Shown here: positions 43,544 to 55,600 of the stretch, one piece after another
Position numbering within the stretch: position 1 is the stretch's first letter
Layout of the letters: each line of letters opens with the position of its first letter
Assembly (NCBI GenBank): GCA_946902985.2
Contig: OX336392.1
Span: 465,708,693-465,772,692 of the forward strand
From: Meconema thalassinum
Taxonomy: Eukaryota; Arthropoda; Insecta; Orthoptera; Tettigoniidae
Length of the DNA stretch: 64,000 nucleotides
Reading direction: 5' to 3'
Made by a program: the position numbers and the translations under genes
Notes under the pieces: model-generated
The model's database searches: none
What the model was told of the DNA's origin: nothing
Seen by the model: the letters and a program-made list of their open reading frames with translations, nothing else

Positions 43544-45221
43544 TATCCTAAAATAAACCCCCTGGAAACAGCTGAAATAAAGATTCCAAAAACTTCCAAT
43601 TTCCCCTGAGCCGATTACATCTGCTCAAAGTTTTTCCGTCCTTTGTCGCCCCTTGGTCATCATCACAGACTCAGTTCGGAGCCCAATGGTCCCCCCTGTG
43701 TTTCCCAGTTTCAAAAGAAGAAATATATAAACTGAATTAAATAGACTCAGTTCAGAGCCCAATGGTCACCCCTGTGTTTCCCTGTTTCAAAGGAAGAAAT
43801 ATAAACTGAATTAAAACCTTCCCCTTCAGGTCGTCCGGTTACATTATTCCGGAAGCCAACAATTGACCTTGCATAAATGTCATTTTTGGGAGATGTGGCA
43901 AATTTTATGAACCTAACTACTTAAATCTGGCGCTCTTCGAACATTTTAAATTCAAACTACTCTCAAAGCCAATCAGCGCCTATGTTTGCGACGGCCAGTC
44001 CTACCAATCCTATTTCGTGCTGGTGAACATTAGTGCCATATACTTTCACTAACTCTATCCGATATTATGTTGGCAGTATGTACTCCTTCAACTGTTTACT
44101 AGTTCCGAGTATCGTCACTGCGAGCTAGTAGCAGCGGCAAATGATTGATGGACTGACTTCCGTGGCGTTCCTTCTCAGCGTTGGGAAGCCGAGTGATTCC
44201 AAGATGTGATTTTAAAAGGTGTGGACGTATTGGGGCTCGGCTCCGGCCCCAATTCCTTGGGGAATATGGGGTCGCCTAAACTTCAGGTAAACCAATTGAA
44301 CCTCAACCAACAAATCAAGTAACGTGAACTGATCTTCTAAAAGACGGAAAGAAATGCTTAAATTAACTTATTGTGAAAACTTAGCTTGAGGAGCAATTCG
44401 TGTCGTGAATCTCCATTGCGTCTATAATACCAAGACTTTAGAGTTTCTTGCGTGGCATTGCAGTAGTCTCAGGCTAGTGTTAATATTATGTAGTTAGTAA
44501 GTTTATGTATTCTGAATATGGGCCCATAATTTTGTTACTAGGCCAAACGTTTTTCCCTAATTCTTTTCTTATTAATTAATTTTCTTTGTTTTACGATGCC
44601 AATTTAAAATGTGAGTGACGCCTTCCTAAGCTAGGGTTATTTTAAGTAAAATGAAAATACTGGGATTTGTATCTTAGTTTCTGATCTTTTGGATCTTGGG
44701 TTAGTTTTAGTTTTTTTTTCCCCTTCCTTGCCATGGCCTTTGTTGTCGGTCAATTTTCTTTTGTTTTCCAGCCATGATGATAATTGTAATTTCGATTGTC
44801 GCAAGAAGTTGAATGTAGCCTTGCTATATGAAAAACGTCGTGAGCTTCGCTCTAACTTAATCGTCAATATAATCTGTTTTATGAACGGAATTTGGTTCCG
44901 AGAGATTTGATAAGGTGTCGCCATACCTTTTGAGTGCATTTCGAGTTCGAAATAAGTATCTATACCATTTTATGGTTCAATATGATGTATCCTAAATACT
45001 GGATCCTTGGCGTGGCTTTGACGCCATTGGTATTTGGTGAAAGCATGTCTTGCTAATTAATGTCGGAATTACCTATCCGAAATTGGCCTAGCTCCGTAAT
45101 ATTCAAGCGAGTTAAATCGTTCATTCTTTCTTACGGCTTGATTTCCTTGCTGGTTTGGTGTTATTAATTCACTTCATGAAGTATTTTGAGATTAACCCTG
45201 AACACAATTTGTGTTTGGATA
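43544..45221. other. Unassigned region, no convincing gene
   Basis: About 1.7 kb without recognisable coding sequence. It has a 76-bp direct repeat (43,668-43,743 and 43,744-43,819, GACTCAGTTC.GAGCCCAATGG). A GC-rich hairpin-like TTGGGGCTCGGCTCCGGCCCC at about 44,230 vaguely resembles a retroviral primer-binding region. It could be host intergenic DNA or the 5' end of the BEL/Pao element whose coding fragment lies at 47,480. Confidence 0.5.
43668..43819. repeat. 76-bp direct repeat, two copies
   Basis: GACTCAGTTCGGAGCCCAAT and GACTCAGTTCAGAGCCCAAT begin 76 bp apart. The two units are about 90% identical by eye. Confidence 0.85.
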
Positions 45222-45254
45222 ATGATGATGAAGATGATAATTGTTGTTTTAAGG
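45222..45254 (-). mobile_element. Tail fragment of a SINE-like element, split by another SINE
   Basis: TGATGATGAAGATGATAATTG and TTGTTTTAAGG form the 3' tail of the element whose body continues at 46,507. The TSD of the inserted SINE, TTGTTTTAAGG, is the tail sequence itself (45,244-45,254 and 46,507-46,517). Confidence 0.75.
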
Positions 45255-46506
45255 TGGTGATGATGATGATCATAATTGTTGTTTTAAGGGGTCTAACATC
45301 GAGGTTATCAGCCCCTGATGAAATGAAATGGCATGAAATGAAAGGATGAAGATAAAAAAACAGCTCACTGCTATGGATGAAACGAAAATGGTTTAGATAA
45401 AATAGACAGTGAGCCCCAACAACTATGCCTTATGTAGCAGGGAAAATACTTACAAAAAGGAACTCAGATTGAAACTACTCACCGAATGGAAAGCGGTAAT
45501 ACGTACATAAGGGAATTTCGAACGAAAATGCTCACAAAAGGAATAGATTGAAAAATACGCACAAAATGTAGGTTAAGTCCAAAACACGTACAAAATGCAA
45601 CGTACAGTCGAAACACCTACAAAATGCAACTGAAATCAAAATACTTACAAAATGCAAATGAGATTGAAAATACGCACAAAATGTAATGGAGATTCAAAAT
45701 ACCCACAAAATTGCAATTGAGACTTAACTACTTGAACAAAGCGGGGTAGGTTGAAAATACAAAATGCAATTGAAATTCAAAAAACTCACAAAAGCCCCGG
45801 CCCGGATATTGAATGACTTACTAAAAAGCAATTCAGATTGTCAATCCTTACAAAATGCAATTGAGATTGAAAAACACTCACAAAATGCAATCTAGATCGA
45901 AAAGAATTACAAAATGCAACGTAGATTAAAAATACCTACAAAAAATCGCTAAAAGGGAATTTAGATACACGAGGAACCAAGTAACAAAAACAGTGCCGGA
46001 ATCTGAAAGAGAAAAGGAAATATAAGGAAAACAGGAGAGGATTGGAGAGGAGAGGGTCCGCCCCAAAGGGAAGGGACAAAAGGGGAAAACGGACCCAGCT
46101 CAGGCATCCCTCGGGGTCGCCAACTCGCGAACTCACCAGCCGTGAACCCCTGAGGGCGTAGCATTACCTAGGGTGCACCAGAAGTGGTGGGGCTACATAC
46201 ACCCTGCCTCCTTAAGGGCCTTGAGCACAAGGCAGGAGGAAAAGAAAAAGAAGGCTGACCCCTCACAGAAGGAGGGAATCAGGAAAGATGAGACAAGGGC
46301 CAATTAAGGCGGGAAAGGAAGAGATCCCTATGCCTCGGATACCGTAAAACCGTCGGGGTCGGTAGAGAACAAGAGTTGACAAAGGGAGGTCGACAGGAAA
46401 GGAGACAGAGAGGAGCCCGGCACAAGTAAGTGGAAGCAATGCCGGACTCAGCTAGGGTCCCGTGGTCGCCAACCCACGTCCCACTAGATGTGAGCCACTG
46501 GGGGGG
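45255..46506 (-). mobile_element. Long-subfamily SINE-like element inserted in the tail of another
   Basis: Tail at 45,258, LINE-like CATCGAGG hairpin loop and GAAATGAAATGGCATGAAATG segment, 29-bp array (45,440-45,950), then dimeric head to 46,506. The proximal ~150 bp also resemble the LINE 3' UTR (CTCACTGCTATGGATGAAACG), showing that this subfamily shares more than the terminal hairpin with the LINE. Confidence 0.85.
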
Positions 46507-47101
46507 TTGTTTTAAGGGGCCTAACATCTAGGTTATCGGCCCCTGATGGTTTGGGTGATCGTGAAGATGAAAATGAAAAGCGAACTTAAAACTAAAACTA
46601 ACTACTAACCTATATACTAGAAGAAGAAATGGAAAACTAAAGGAGAATAAGGCAAATAAAAGGACAGAAGGAAAAGAAATGCCCTCAACCCTCGGAGAAG
46701 GCGGATTGAGGGACTTGGAAGGAAGGAGAGCCATGAAAGGCATATAGGAAAGTGAAAGAGGAGAGGGTCCGCCCCAAAGGTAAGGGACAAAAGGGGAAAA
46801 CGGACCCAGCTCAGGAATCCCTCGGAGTCGCCAACTCCCGAACTCACCAGTCGTGAGCCCCTGAGGGTGTAGCATTATCGAAGGTGCACCAGAAGTGGTG
46901 GGGCTACATACACCCTGCCTCCTTAAGGGCCTAGAGCACAAGGCAGGAGGTAAAAGGAAGAGAAAAAGATGGCTGACCCCTCGCAGAAGGAGGGTATCAG
47001 AAAAGATGAGACAAGGGCCAATTAAGGCGGGAAAGGAAGAGACTCCCTAGGCCTCGGATACCCTAATACCATCGGGGTCAGAAGAGAACAAGAGTTGACC
47101 A
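46507..47101 (-). mobile_element. Short-subfamily SINE-like element, 5'-truncated
   Basis: Continuation of the tail at 45,222-45,254. The body is complete up to ...AACAAGAGTTGACCAAG, where the next SINE tail begins. Confidence 0.8.
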
Positions 47102-47103
47102 AG

Positions 47104-47479
47104 TGATGATGATGATGATTGTTGTTTTAAGGGGCCTAACATCTAGGTTATCGGCCCCTGATGGTTTGGGTGATCGTGAAGGTGAAAATGAATAGCGAAC
47201 TTAAAACTAAAACTAACTACTAACCTACATACTAGAAGAAGAAATGGAAAAGTAAAGGAGAATAAGGCAAATAAAGGACAGGAGGAATAGAAATGCCCTC
47301 AATCCTCGAAGAAGGCGGATTGAGGGACTTGGAAGGAAGGAGAGCCATGAAAGGCATATAGGAAAGTGAAAGAGGAGAGGGTCCGCCCCAAAGGTAAGGG
47401 ACAAAAGGGGAAGCAATGCCGGACTCAGCTGGGGCCCCGTGGTCGCCAACCCACGCCCACAAGATATGAGCCCCTGGGG
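47104..47479 (-). mobile_element. Monomeric-head SINE-like element
   Basis: Tail and body as in the short subfamily. At about 47,411 the sequence jumps from AAAAGGGGAA of the inner head unit to GCAATGCCGGACTCAGC of the outer head unit at exactly homologous positions, deleting one head monomer. It ends AGCCCCTGGGG at 47,479 and abuts BEL/Pao coding sequence. Confidence 0.82.
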
Positions 47480-48217
47480 TTCCACCATTCTTCGTTACAC
47501 CGGTTTGAAAAACCCAAATTTAAGCATCCCCAAAATAAGCCTTTGGAAAGCGTTGTTTCTACGACTTTTCAATCCAACGTGGCATCCAGTAGTAAGTCGT
47601 ACCTTACTTCTGGCACTCATGCTGACTATAGCGCTCAGTCGTATAGTCAGACTGCTAATTCTTGGCGAAGTACTCAGGTTTTGTTATCCACGGTGAGACT
47701 TCAGGTCCAAGACTCTAAGGGCAAATGGCATTCTGTCCGAGCTCTTCTTGACAATGCTGCCACACACGATTTCATAACCTCTTCTTTGGTTACGAAATTA
47801 AACTTTAAGCCCCATACTACTTCGATAGAAGTATCTGGTATCAATAACAGTAAGTCTACTTCCTTACAGTTCGTAAAGCTCAATATTAAGGATTCGGTTC
47901 AATCTGGCACTAACCTTAGTTTAAATTGTTTGACAATCCCTGTTATTGGAGCCCCGACTCCTAGTCATTCGTTTTCTATTGATACTTGTCATTTCCCCTC
48001 TGATCTGAAATTACCTGATCTCTACTTTCATCAGAGGGCCAGTTGACATTTTGCTAGGTGCTAACGTTTTTTGTCAAAATTTGCTTCCCTCTAGAATTAA
48101 TATAACTTCTAGCATCTATGCCAACCATACCAGGTTCGGTTGGTTGGTCACGGGTCATGTCCCTCTTGCCACTGTGCAGTCTTCATCTTTATGTCACTTA
48201 ACTCACGTTGAGTTGGA
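47480..48217 (+). pseudogene. BEL/Pao retrotransposon fragment: end of Gag and aspartic protease
   Basis: The frame begins HHSSLHRFEKPK, resembling the last part of a BEL/Pao zinc knuckle. Then comes a protease-like segment, STVRLQVQDSKGKWHSVRAL, followed by LLDNAATHDFITSSL, in which the usual D-S/T-G triad is D-N-A, so the active site is probably dead. A frameshift at about 48,035 moves the following VDILLGANVF...TRFGWLVTGHV, a typical BEL/Pao linker toward RT, into another frame. It is truncated on both sides by SINE-like insertions. RT and LTRs are not seen. Confidence 0.75.
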
Positions 48218-48346
48218 TGATGATGATGATGATAATTGTTGTTTTAAGTGGTCTAACATCTAGGCTATCGGCCCATGATGGTTTGGGTGATCGTGAAGAT
48301 GAAAATGAAATGCAAACTTAAAACTAAAACTAACTACCAACCCAAG
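48218..48346 (-). mobile_element. 5'-truncated short-subfamily SINE-like element
   Basis: Tail (TGATGATGATGATGATAATTG), a mutated hairpin (AAGTGGTCTAAC...GGCCCAT) and about 75 bp of body up to AACTACCAACCC. No TSD found. Confidence 0.75.
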
Positions 48347-48450
48347 GATCATGTAAGTATAAGAGATTCGTCACTTTTGGTTATGGAATTTCCGAGAGAG
48401 AACACCGCCTGAGGCTATGGATTGTACTGGCAAGTCTGGCAACATAAAAA

Positions 48451-51120
48451 GTGCCGTACCTGGACAATTGACTCCTGTGGAGTGTGAGTCCCATGCCCGC
48501 CGAAGAAATTTTACTCTATCTAAAAGTGGTGTTAGGGATAACTATTAACGAATCCAAAAGTGTTCTGACCCCTATGCAAGTGATACATTATTTAGGAGTG
48601 ACAATCAAAATACCGCGAAGCGGTCTTCAACTTCATATATCTTCACACCAACGTACCTTACAAGTCCTGCGAGACATGCATCTCCATACGGACAAACAGA
48701 TTGAGCATGATGATGATGATGATAATCGTTGTTTTAAGGGGCCTAACATCGAGGTTATCGGCCCCTAATGATCTGGGTGATGGCGAAATTGATAATGAAA
48801 TGGAAACCACAACAAAATTATCTGAGACGGAAAATACATACAAAAAGGAACTCAGATGGAAACAACTCACAATATGGTCTTACAAAAGGGAATTTAGAAC
48901 GAAAAGAGTCACAAAAAGAATACATGGAAAAGTACCCACAAAACGTAGGCTAGATTCAAAATACGTACAAAATGCAATGTAGCGTCGAAATACTTACAAA
49001 ATGCAACTGAAATTCAAAATACTTACAAAATGCGAATGAGATCGAAAATACGTACAAAATGCAATTGAGGTTCAAAATACTTACAAAATGCAATTGAAAT
49101 TGAAAATACACAATGCAATTCAGATTGAAATAGGCCCTGTCCCAGTTCCAATCCAAATTATTCACAAAGTGCAATTGAAAATCAAAATACTTACAAAATG
49201 CAATTGAAATTGAAAATGCTTACAAAATGTACGGTGATTCTAACGACTCATGTGGATTGACAATACTTACAAAAAGCAATTTAGATTGAAAATACTTGAC
49301 AAAATGTAATTTAGATTCAAAATACCCACAAAATGCAATTGAGAATCAAAATATGTGCAAAATGCCCGCCAAACAAAATGCAATTTAGACTGAAATAGGC
49401 CCTATCCCAGTTCCAATCCAAATTATGCACAAAGTGCAATTGAAAATCAAAATACTTACAAAATGCAATTGCAATTGAAAATGCTTACAAAATGTACGGT
49501 GATTCTAACGACTCATGTGGATTGACAATACTTACAAAAAGCAATTTAGATTGAAAATACTTGACAAAATGTAATTTAGATTCAAAATACCCACAAAATG
49601 CAATTGAGAATCAAAATATGTGCAAAATGCCCACCAAACAAAATGCAATTTAGATTCAAAATTCGTGCGAAATGCGGCGTTGGTTGAAAATTCTTACAAA
49701 ATGCAATTGAAATTCAAAAAACTCACTAAAAGGCCCGGGCACATGCATTAAAAGACTTACTAAAAAGCAATTTAGATTGTCAATCTTTACAAAATGCAAT
49801 TGAGGTTGAAAACAATCGCGAGATGGAATTTAGATCGAAAAAACATACAAAAAGCAACGTAGACTAAAAATGCCTTAAAAAATCGCCAGAAGGGAATTTA
49901 GATACACGGTGAACCAAGTAACAAAAAACAGTGCGGGAATCTTAAAGAGAAAAGTAAATATAAGGAAAAGAGGAGAGGAGGGGAGAGGAGAGGAGAGGAG
50001 AGGAGAGGAGAGGAGAGGAGAGGAGAGGAGAGGAGAGGAGAGGAGAGGAGAGGAGAGGAGAGGAGAGGAGAGGAGAGGGGAGAATGTCCGCCTCAAAGGG
50101 AAGGGACAAAAGGAGAAAACGGACCCAGCTCGGGAATCCCTCGGGGGCGCCAACTCCCGAACTCACCAGCCGTGAGCCCCTGAGGGTGTAGCATTATCGA
50201 CGGTGCACCAGAAGTGGTGGGGCTACATGCACCCTGCCTCCTTAAGGGCCTTGAGCACAAGGCAGGAGGTAAAAGGAAAAGAAAAAGAAGGCTGACCCCT
50301 CACAGAAGGAGGGTATCAGGAAAGATGAGACAAGGGCCAATTCAGGCGTGAAAGTGAAAGACTCCCTAGGCCTCGGATAACCTAATACCGTCGGGGTCGG
50401 AAGAGAACAAGAGTTGACCAAGGGAGGTCGACAGGAAAGAAGAAGAAGAAGAAAGAGAGGAGCCCGGCACAAGTAAGTGGAAGCAATGCCGGACTCAGCT
50501 GGGGTCCCGTGGTCGCCAACCCACGCCCACTAGATGTGAGCCCCTGGGGGTACAGATTGAGCAGGCAGCAGGGTACTTAAGCTGGACGAGGTGGGTCATG
50601 AACTGGCCCATGTTCGTGCCCCGGCACGTCCTAGCCAGGGAATTTTATTGGCCCCGTAAACTGTTGACCCCCACTCGTGTGCGCGACACCCGCGACATTT
50701 CTCTTCGCCTGAATCCTATTGACATTTTCGTGGATGTCACCCCTCATAGCGTGGCGGCGGTGCGTCCTCGCCGTAATCGTGGATGGGCCCAGGCCTTCGG
50801 CCAGCCCGCCACACTCAACCAAGCCGAAACAGCGGCAGCACTTCTTGGAGCTTTGTGGATCCTTAAACACATTCGTGATGAACAGTTTGACCAGATTAAT
50901 ATCTATACTGACTCTAGCGTTGCTAGATACACTTTGATTTCGGGTCGAGGACCCATCCTGTACAGTGTCCATTATATTTTGAGAATGTATATTGATTTGT
51001 GTAATAAAGCAGCAGAGTGGGGAATAAACCTCGCGTGGCGAAGCATCGGTTCCGCACAGAATCCGGCTAACGCGCCCTCCCGGGCCGTACTCGACGATGT
51101 ACACGCGTTGCTCCCTTGAC
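48451..51120 (+). pseudogene. Hepadnavirus-like retroelement, upstream copy (I): RT end and RNase H, interrupted
   Basis: It aligns with 63,073-63,892. Recognisable homology starts at about 48,451; weaker similarity may extend to 48,350. The catalytic YLDDW of copy II reads Y-L-D-N-stop here (both G-to-A changes), so this RT is dead. The frame is split by a SINE-like element (48,708-50,551). Beyond it, the RNase H domain runs to the natural stop at 51,118-51,120: FVDVTPHSVAAV, NQAETAAALLGAL, YTDSSVARYTL, and NPANAPSR, where copy II has NPADAPSR. It ends one base before the TATA box of the next unit. Confidence 0.8.
48708..50551 (-). mobile_element. Long-subfamily SINE-like element, 1,844 bp, with doubled array and GAGGA microsatellite
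   Basis: TSD ACAGATTGAGCA is at 48,696-48,707 and 50,552-50,563. The 29-bp array is enlarged by a 263-bp higher-order duplication (TGAAATAGGCCCT phrase at 49,128 and 49,391). A (GAGGA)n tract of about 20 units occupies 49,972-50,077. The dimeric head is complete to 50,551. Confidence 0.92.
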
Positions 51121-51157
51121 TATAAAGGGAGCGCGCGCCCGGGGGGTCGCGTCAGTT
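51121..51157 (+). promoter_or_regulatory. Core promoter of the hepadna-like unit: TATA box and initiator
   Basis: TATAAA at 51,121-51,126 is followed by a GC-rich stretch and the arthropod-type initiator TCAGTT at 51,152-51,157, so the T of TATA is 33 nt from the presumptive +1 A. The same arrangement recurs at 63,893-63,929. A short upstream frame (51,162-51,188, eight codons and TAA) precedes the main ATG. Confidence 0.7.
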
Positions 51158-51580
51158 GGTGATGTGGCTACCACAGCAGCTAGTGTAACGTGTTATTATG
51201 TGTAGACCAACGCATCGACGTCGGAGAGGGGCCGTACCATCGGAGGGTGCGGTCCACCACGGGGTTGCGGAGCGGTCCGACACGCCCAACCCGAAGTACG
51301 TCCGGTACTCTCCGGCGCCGCACCTCCAAGGTGCCCTCCGGGCATTTTGGATGGAGTACAATCCAGCGCAACCTGACCCGGATCCTACGGAAGTGCCACT
51401 TCCAGAAACTTTCATACCGGCACATGACACGTGGCTCCAGTGGCTACGATGGAGATCGGCACCATGGACCGATATCCTCGATGATGATCAGAATCCACTT
51501 GAAGACCCGGACGTACACCCTCGAGCCGCACTCGAGGGAGAAGCAGGCACCCCTGCAGCTGGCACCCCAGCAGAATTCAT

Positions 51581-52313
51581 GATGATGATGATAATTGTTG
51601 TTTTAAGGGGCCTAACATCTAGGCTATCGGCCCCTGATGGTTTGGGTGATCGTGAAGATGAAAATGAAATGCAAACTTAAAACTAAAACTAACTACCAAC
51701 CTACATACTAGAAGAAGAAATGGAAAACTAAAGGAGAATGAGGCAAATAAAGGACAGGAGGAAAAGAAATGCCCTCAACCCTCGAAGAATACGGATTGAG
51801 GGACTTGGAAGGAAGGAGAGCCATGAAAGGCAGATAGGAAACTGAAAGAGGAGAGGGTCCGCCCCGAAGGTAAGGGACAAAAGGGGAAAACGGACCCAGC
51901 TCAGGAATCCCTCGGGGTCGCCAACTCCCGAACTCACCAGCCGTGAGCCCCTGAGGGTGTAGCATCATCTAGGGTGCACCAAAAGTGTGGGGCTACATAC
52001 ACCCGGCCTCCCTGAGGGCCTTGAGCAGCAGGCAGGAGATAACAGGAAAAGAAAAAGAAGGCTGACCCCTCGCAGAAGGAGGGAATCAGAAAAGATGAGA
52101 CAAGGGCCAATTAAGGCGGGAAAGGAAAAGACTCCCTAGGCCTCGGATACCCTAATACCGTCGGGGTCGGAAGAGAACAAGAGTTGACCAAGTGAGGTCG
52201 ACAGGAAAGAAGACAGAGAGGAGCCCGGCACAAGTAAGTGAAAGCAATACCGGACTCAGCTGGGGCCCCGTGGTCGCCAACCCACTTCCCACTAGATGTG
52301 AGCCCCTGGGGGA
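51581..52313 (-). mobile_element. Short-subfamily SINE-like element in the hepadna-like ORF
   Basis: 733 bp, complete from tail to AGCCCCTGGGGG head. TSD AGCAGAATTCAT is at 51,569-51,580 and 52,314-52,325, making it one of the cleanest copies in the window. Confidence 0.95.
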
Positions 52314-52643
52314 AGCAGAATTCATCCTACTCGATCCTGACCAAGCAGACGACGAAGATTGGGAATGGTGGGTGGACCCGGAGTACCCTCGGCGCCCTCC
52401 AGTACGCATCCACGCAGCACCACAAGAGCCTCACGACCAGAACTTTCCAAGGATTACCAACGGACCATCAAACAAGCCTCCGGAACCCAACAGGTATGTG
52501 TCCGTCGCAGTGCACCTCGCTAATCCTGTTCCATATGCTGATACTGAACTAGGACGTTACGTAACCAAGTTGTTTCAAGATGGTGCTCACTTACCTCGGC
52601 CAACGAATGCCCCACAAATGTTTTGTGCGACTAAGGTGTCAGA

Positions 52644-55600
52644 TGATGATGATGATGATGATAATTGTTGTTTTAAGGGGCCTAACATCGAGGTTATCGG
52701 CCCCTAATGAAATGAAATGACGTGAAATGAAAGGATGTAGATAAAAACAACTCACTGCCATGGTTGAAGCGAAAATTGTGTTTATAAATCAGACAGTGAG
52801 CCCCAAAAATGATGCCTTATGTGAATAAAAAGGAATAAAATGCGGATGGTAAAAAAAAGGATAAAACAAATAAGGCATAGTGAACAATATAATACAGAAC
52901 ACAATAAAAAACATAAAACAGATATAACCAGAATTAAAAGTCGTAACTACACATTAAAACTTAAAAAAGTAACCACTCTCCCTCATGAACCGTATGACGA
53001 GGTCAGCTGACGGCCCGTCATCACGGAGAATAAGAGAGAGGGTATTAGGCAGTTTAAGAGTCCCTCGCAGATCGGCCAGATCCACACACTCCAAGAGAAG
53101 GTGTGCCACGGTTAGGTGGGCGCCGCAAGTACACACAGGAGGATCTTCTCTTTTCAGCAAGTGGGAGTGCGTAGCAATCCCATGGCCGATCCGGAGTCGA
53201 CAGAGTACCACAGCTTCCTTCCGGAGAGATCGGAAGGAAGATTTCCACACTTTCGTGGTCTCCTTGATGCCTCTCAGTTTGTTGGGTGGAGGCGTGGCAC
53301 GCCATGCCTCCTCCCAATGCGACAGGATCGAATGCCGCAACTGAGAGCGCACATCACTAGCAGGCACCTTATATGGTAGCGAGGGCAGTGCGACTGCCTC
53401 TCTCGCCGCCTGATCAGCAAGCTCGTTTCCCGCAATACCCATGTGGCTAGGAAGCCACACAAAGGTCACCCCGGTTCCAGCGTTACGCGTACTGACGAGC
53501 TGGTCGTGCACACGCTGGACCAACGGGTGCTTCGGGAAACACACATCGATCGCTTGCAGCGCACTCAGAGAGTCAGTACACACAAGAAAGTGCTGGTGAT
53601 CGTCTGATAACGTGTACCGCAGAGCCTCTAAGATGGCATAGAGCTCCGCAGTGTACACGCTACAGGCCTCGGGAAGTGAAAAGAGAAACCGACGATCCTC
53701 AACCACAAATGCACAGCCTACTTTCTCGTTTACCCTCGAACCGTCCGTGAATACAAGCCCTGATCCCGGATACCGTGTCACCACGGACTGGAACAGCCTC
53801 CGATGGACGGAGGAGTCGGTGTCCGACTTGGGGCCGGTGTGCAGATCCAGGATGATATCAGGGCGAGAGACCATCCACGGAGGGGCCTTGCTAGGTACTC
53901 GGACGATACAGGAGACAGAAGGAAATCGGAACTGACGGTATAAGTCATCCAAGCGAATCCCCGCCGGCCGAGTGGCTCGGGCGAGCACATCATACAGCCG
54001 GTGATTCGGATTGGAAAACAAACATGGATAGCTTGGATGAAGTGGCATCTGTCGAATAGTTGCAGCATAGGTCAGCAGTACTTGTTGGCGCCTCAGGTGT
54101 AAAGGAGGTACGCCAGCCTCGGCGAGCAAGCTGACGACTGGGCTTGTCCGAAAGGCACCCGTCGCCAGCCTCACACCGCGGTGGTGGACACTGCCAAGCA
54201 CTGACTTACGGGCCGAACCATATGCTACACTGCCATAATCTAACCTAGATAAAATCAGTGACTTATAAAAGCGCAGGAGCACCACGCGGTCCGCCCCCCA
54301 TGATGTGCCGCTAAGAAACCGCAACATGTTGAGTTTCTTAGCGCAGGCAGTTTTCAAACACCGCACGTGTGGTTCCCACGTCAATTTCTGATCGAAAAGG
54401 AGCCCAAGGAACCGGTACGCAGCAACAACAGGCAAAGCTACATTGCCCAGATAAAGCTCAGGATCTGGATGGAGGGTGCGCTTTCGGCAGAAATGGACAA
54501 CCGAGGACTTAGCGGTTGAGAATCGAAAGCCATGCTCCAGTGTCCAGCGTTCCACTCTCCGAATAGCTTGTTGTAGCTGTCGTTCAGCGACCGCCATATT
54601 TTGCGCACTATAATGTAGAGCGAAGTCGTCTACATATAGCGACGGTACAACTGCTGGACCAGCAGCAGCGACTATACCGTTTATGGCAATCGCAAATAAT
54701 GTTACGCTAAGCACCGATCCCTGTGGGACTCCGTTTTCCTGTATATGATATTGCGAATATGTCCCCCCTATTCGGACACGGAACAGGCGAAGGGACAGAA
54801 AATTCGCAATAAAAACCGGCAAGTTACCTCGGAATTTCCATTGATGCAGGGTAGAGAAGATGCCGTAACGCCAAGTGGTGTCATAGGCCTTCTCGAGGTC
54901 AAAGAAAACAGCGACTAGGTGCTGTCTCCGGAGAAAAGCGTCCTGTATGGCAGTCTCCAGGCGTACCAGATGGTCGTTGGTACACCGAGACGCCCTGAAA
55001 CCACACTGGTATTCAGACAGGAGTCCCCGTTTCTCCAGGACCCACACCAGGCGCCGATTGACCATCCTCTCCAAGAGCTTGCACAAACCGTTTGTGAGAC
55101 AAATAGGTCTGTAACTCCCTGTCAATTTGGGATCCTTATCGGGCTTCAGGATAGGTATAATGATACCTTCCTGCCATTGCGCTGGAAACACACCTTCCAA
55201 CCAGATACGATTAAACACCCTGAGCAAATAGCGAATGCTCTCATCGTTAAGGTGTTTAAGCATCTGGTTGTGAATATTATCCGGGCCAGGAGATGTGTCC
55301 CTGCAGAGCGCCAGCGCTCCGCGGAGTTCCCACTCCGTAAAGGGCACGTTGTACTCCTCCGAAGCGCGGGAAGCAAAACGAAGATGGAAACGTTCCGCTT
55401 CGCGCTTCAGGGCCACGAAGGCAGGGTCATATTTATCGGAACCGGATATATCCGCAAAATACGAGGCGAGATGGTTTGCAACGCGATAAGGATCTGTAAC
55501 CAATTCGTTATCAATGGAAATTCCCGGTACAGTAGAAGATGTCTGAATTCCCGAAATGCGTCGTAGTTTAGTCCACACTTGAGAGGAGGGGGTATGTGCC

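Noticed and set aside
44225..44250. Possible primer-binding site / LTR edge of a BEL/Pao element (TTGGGGCTCGGCTCCGGCCCC)
   Set aside because: Only vaguely similar to a tRNA-complementary site and no LTR pair could be found in the window.
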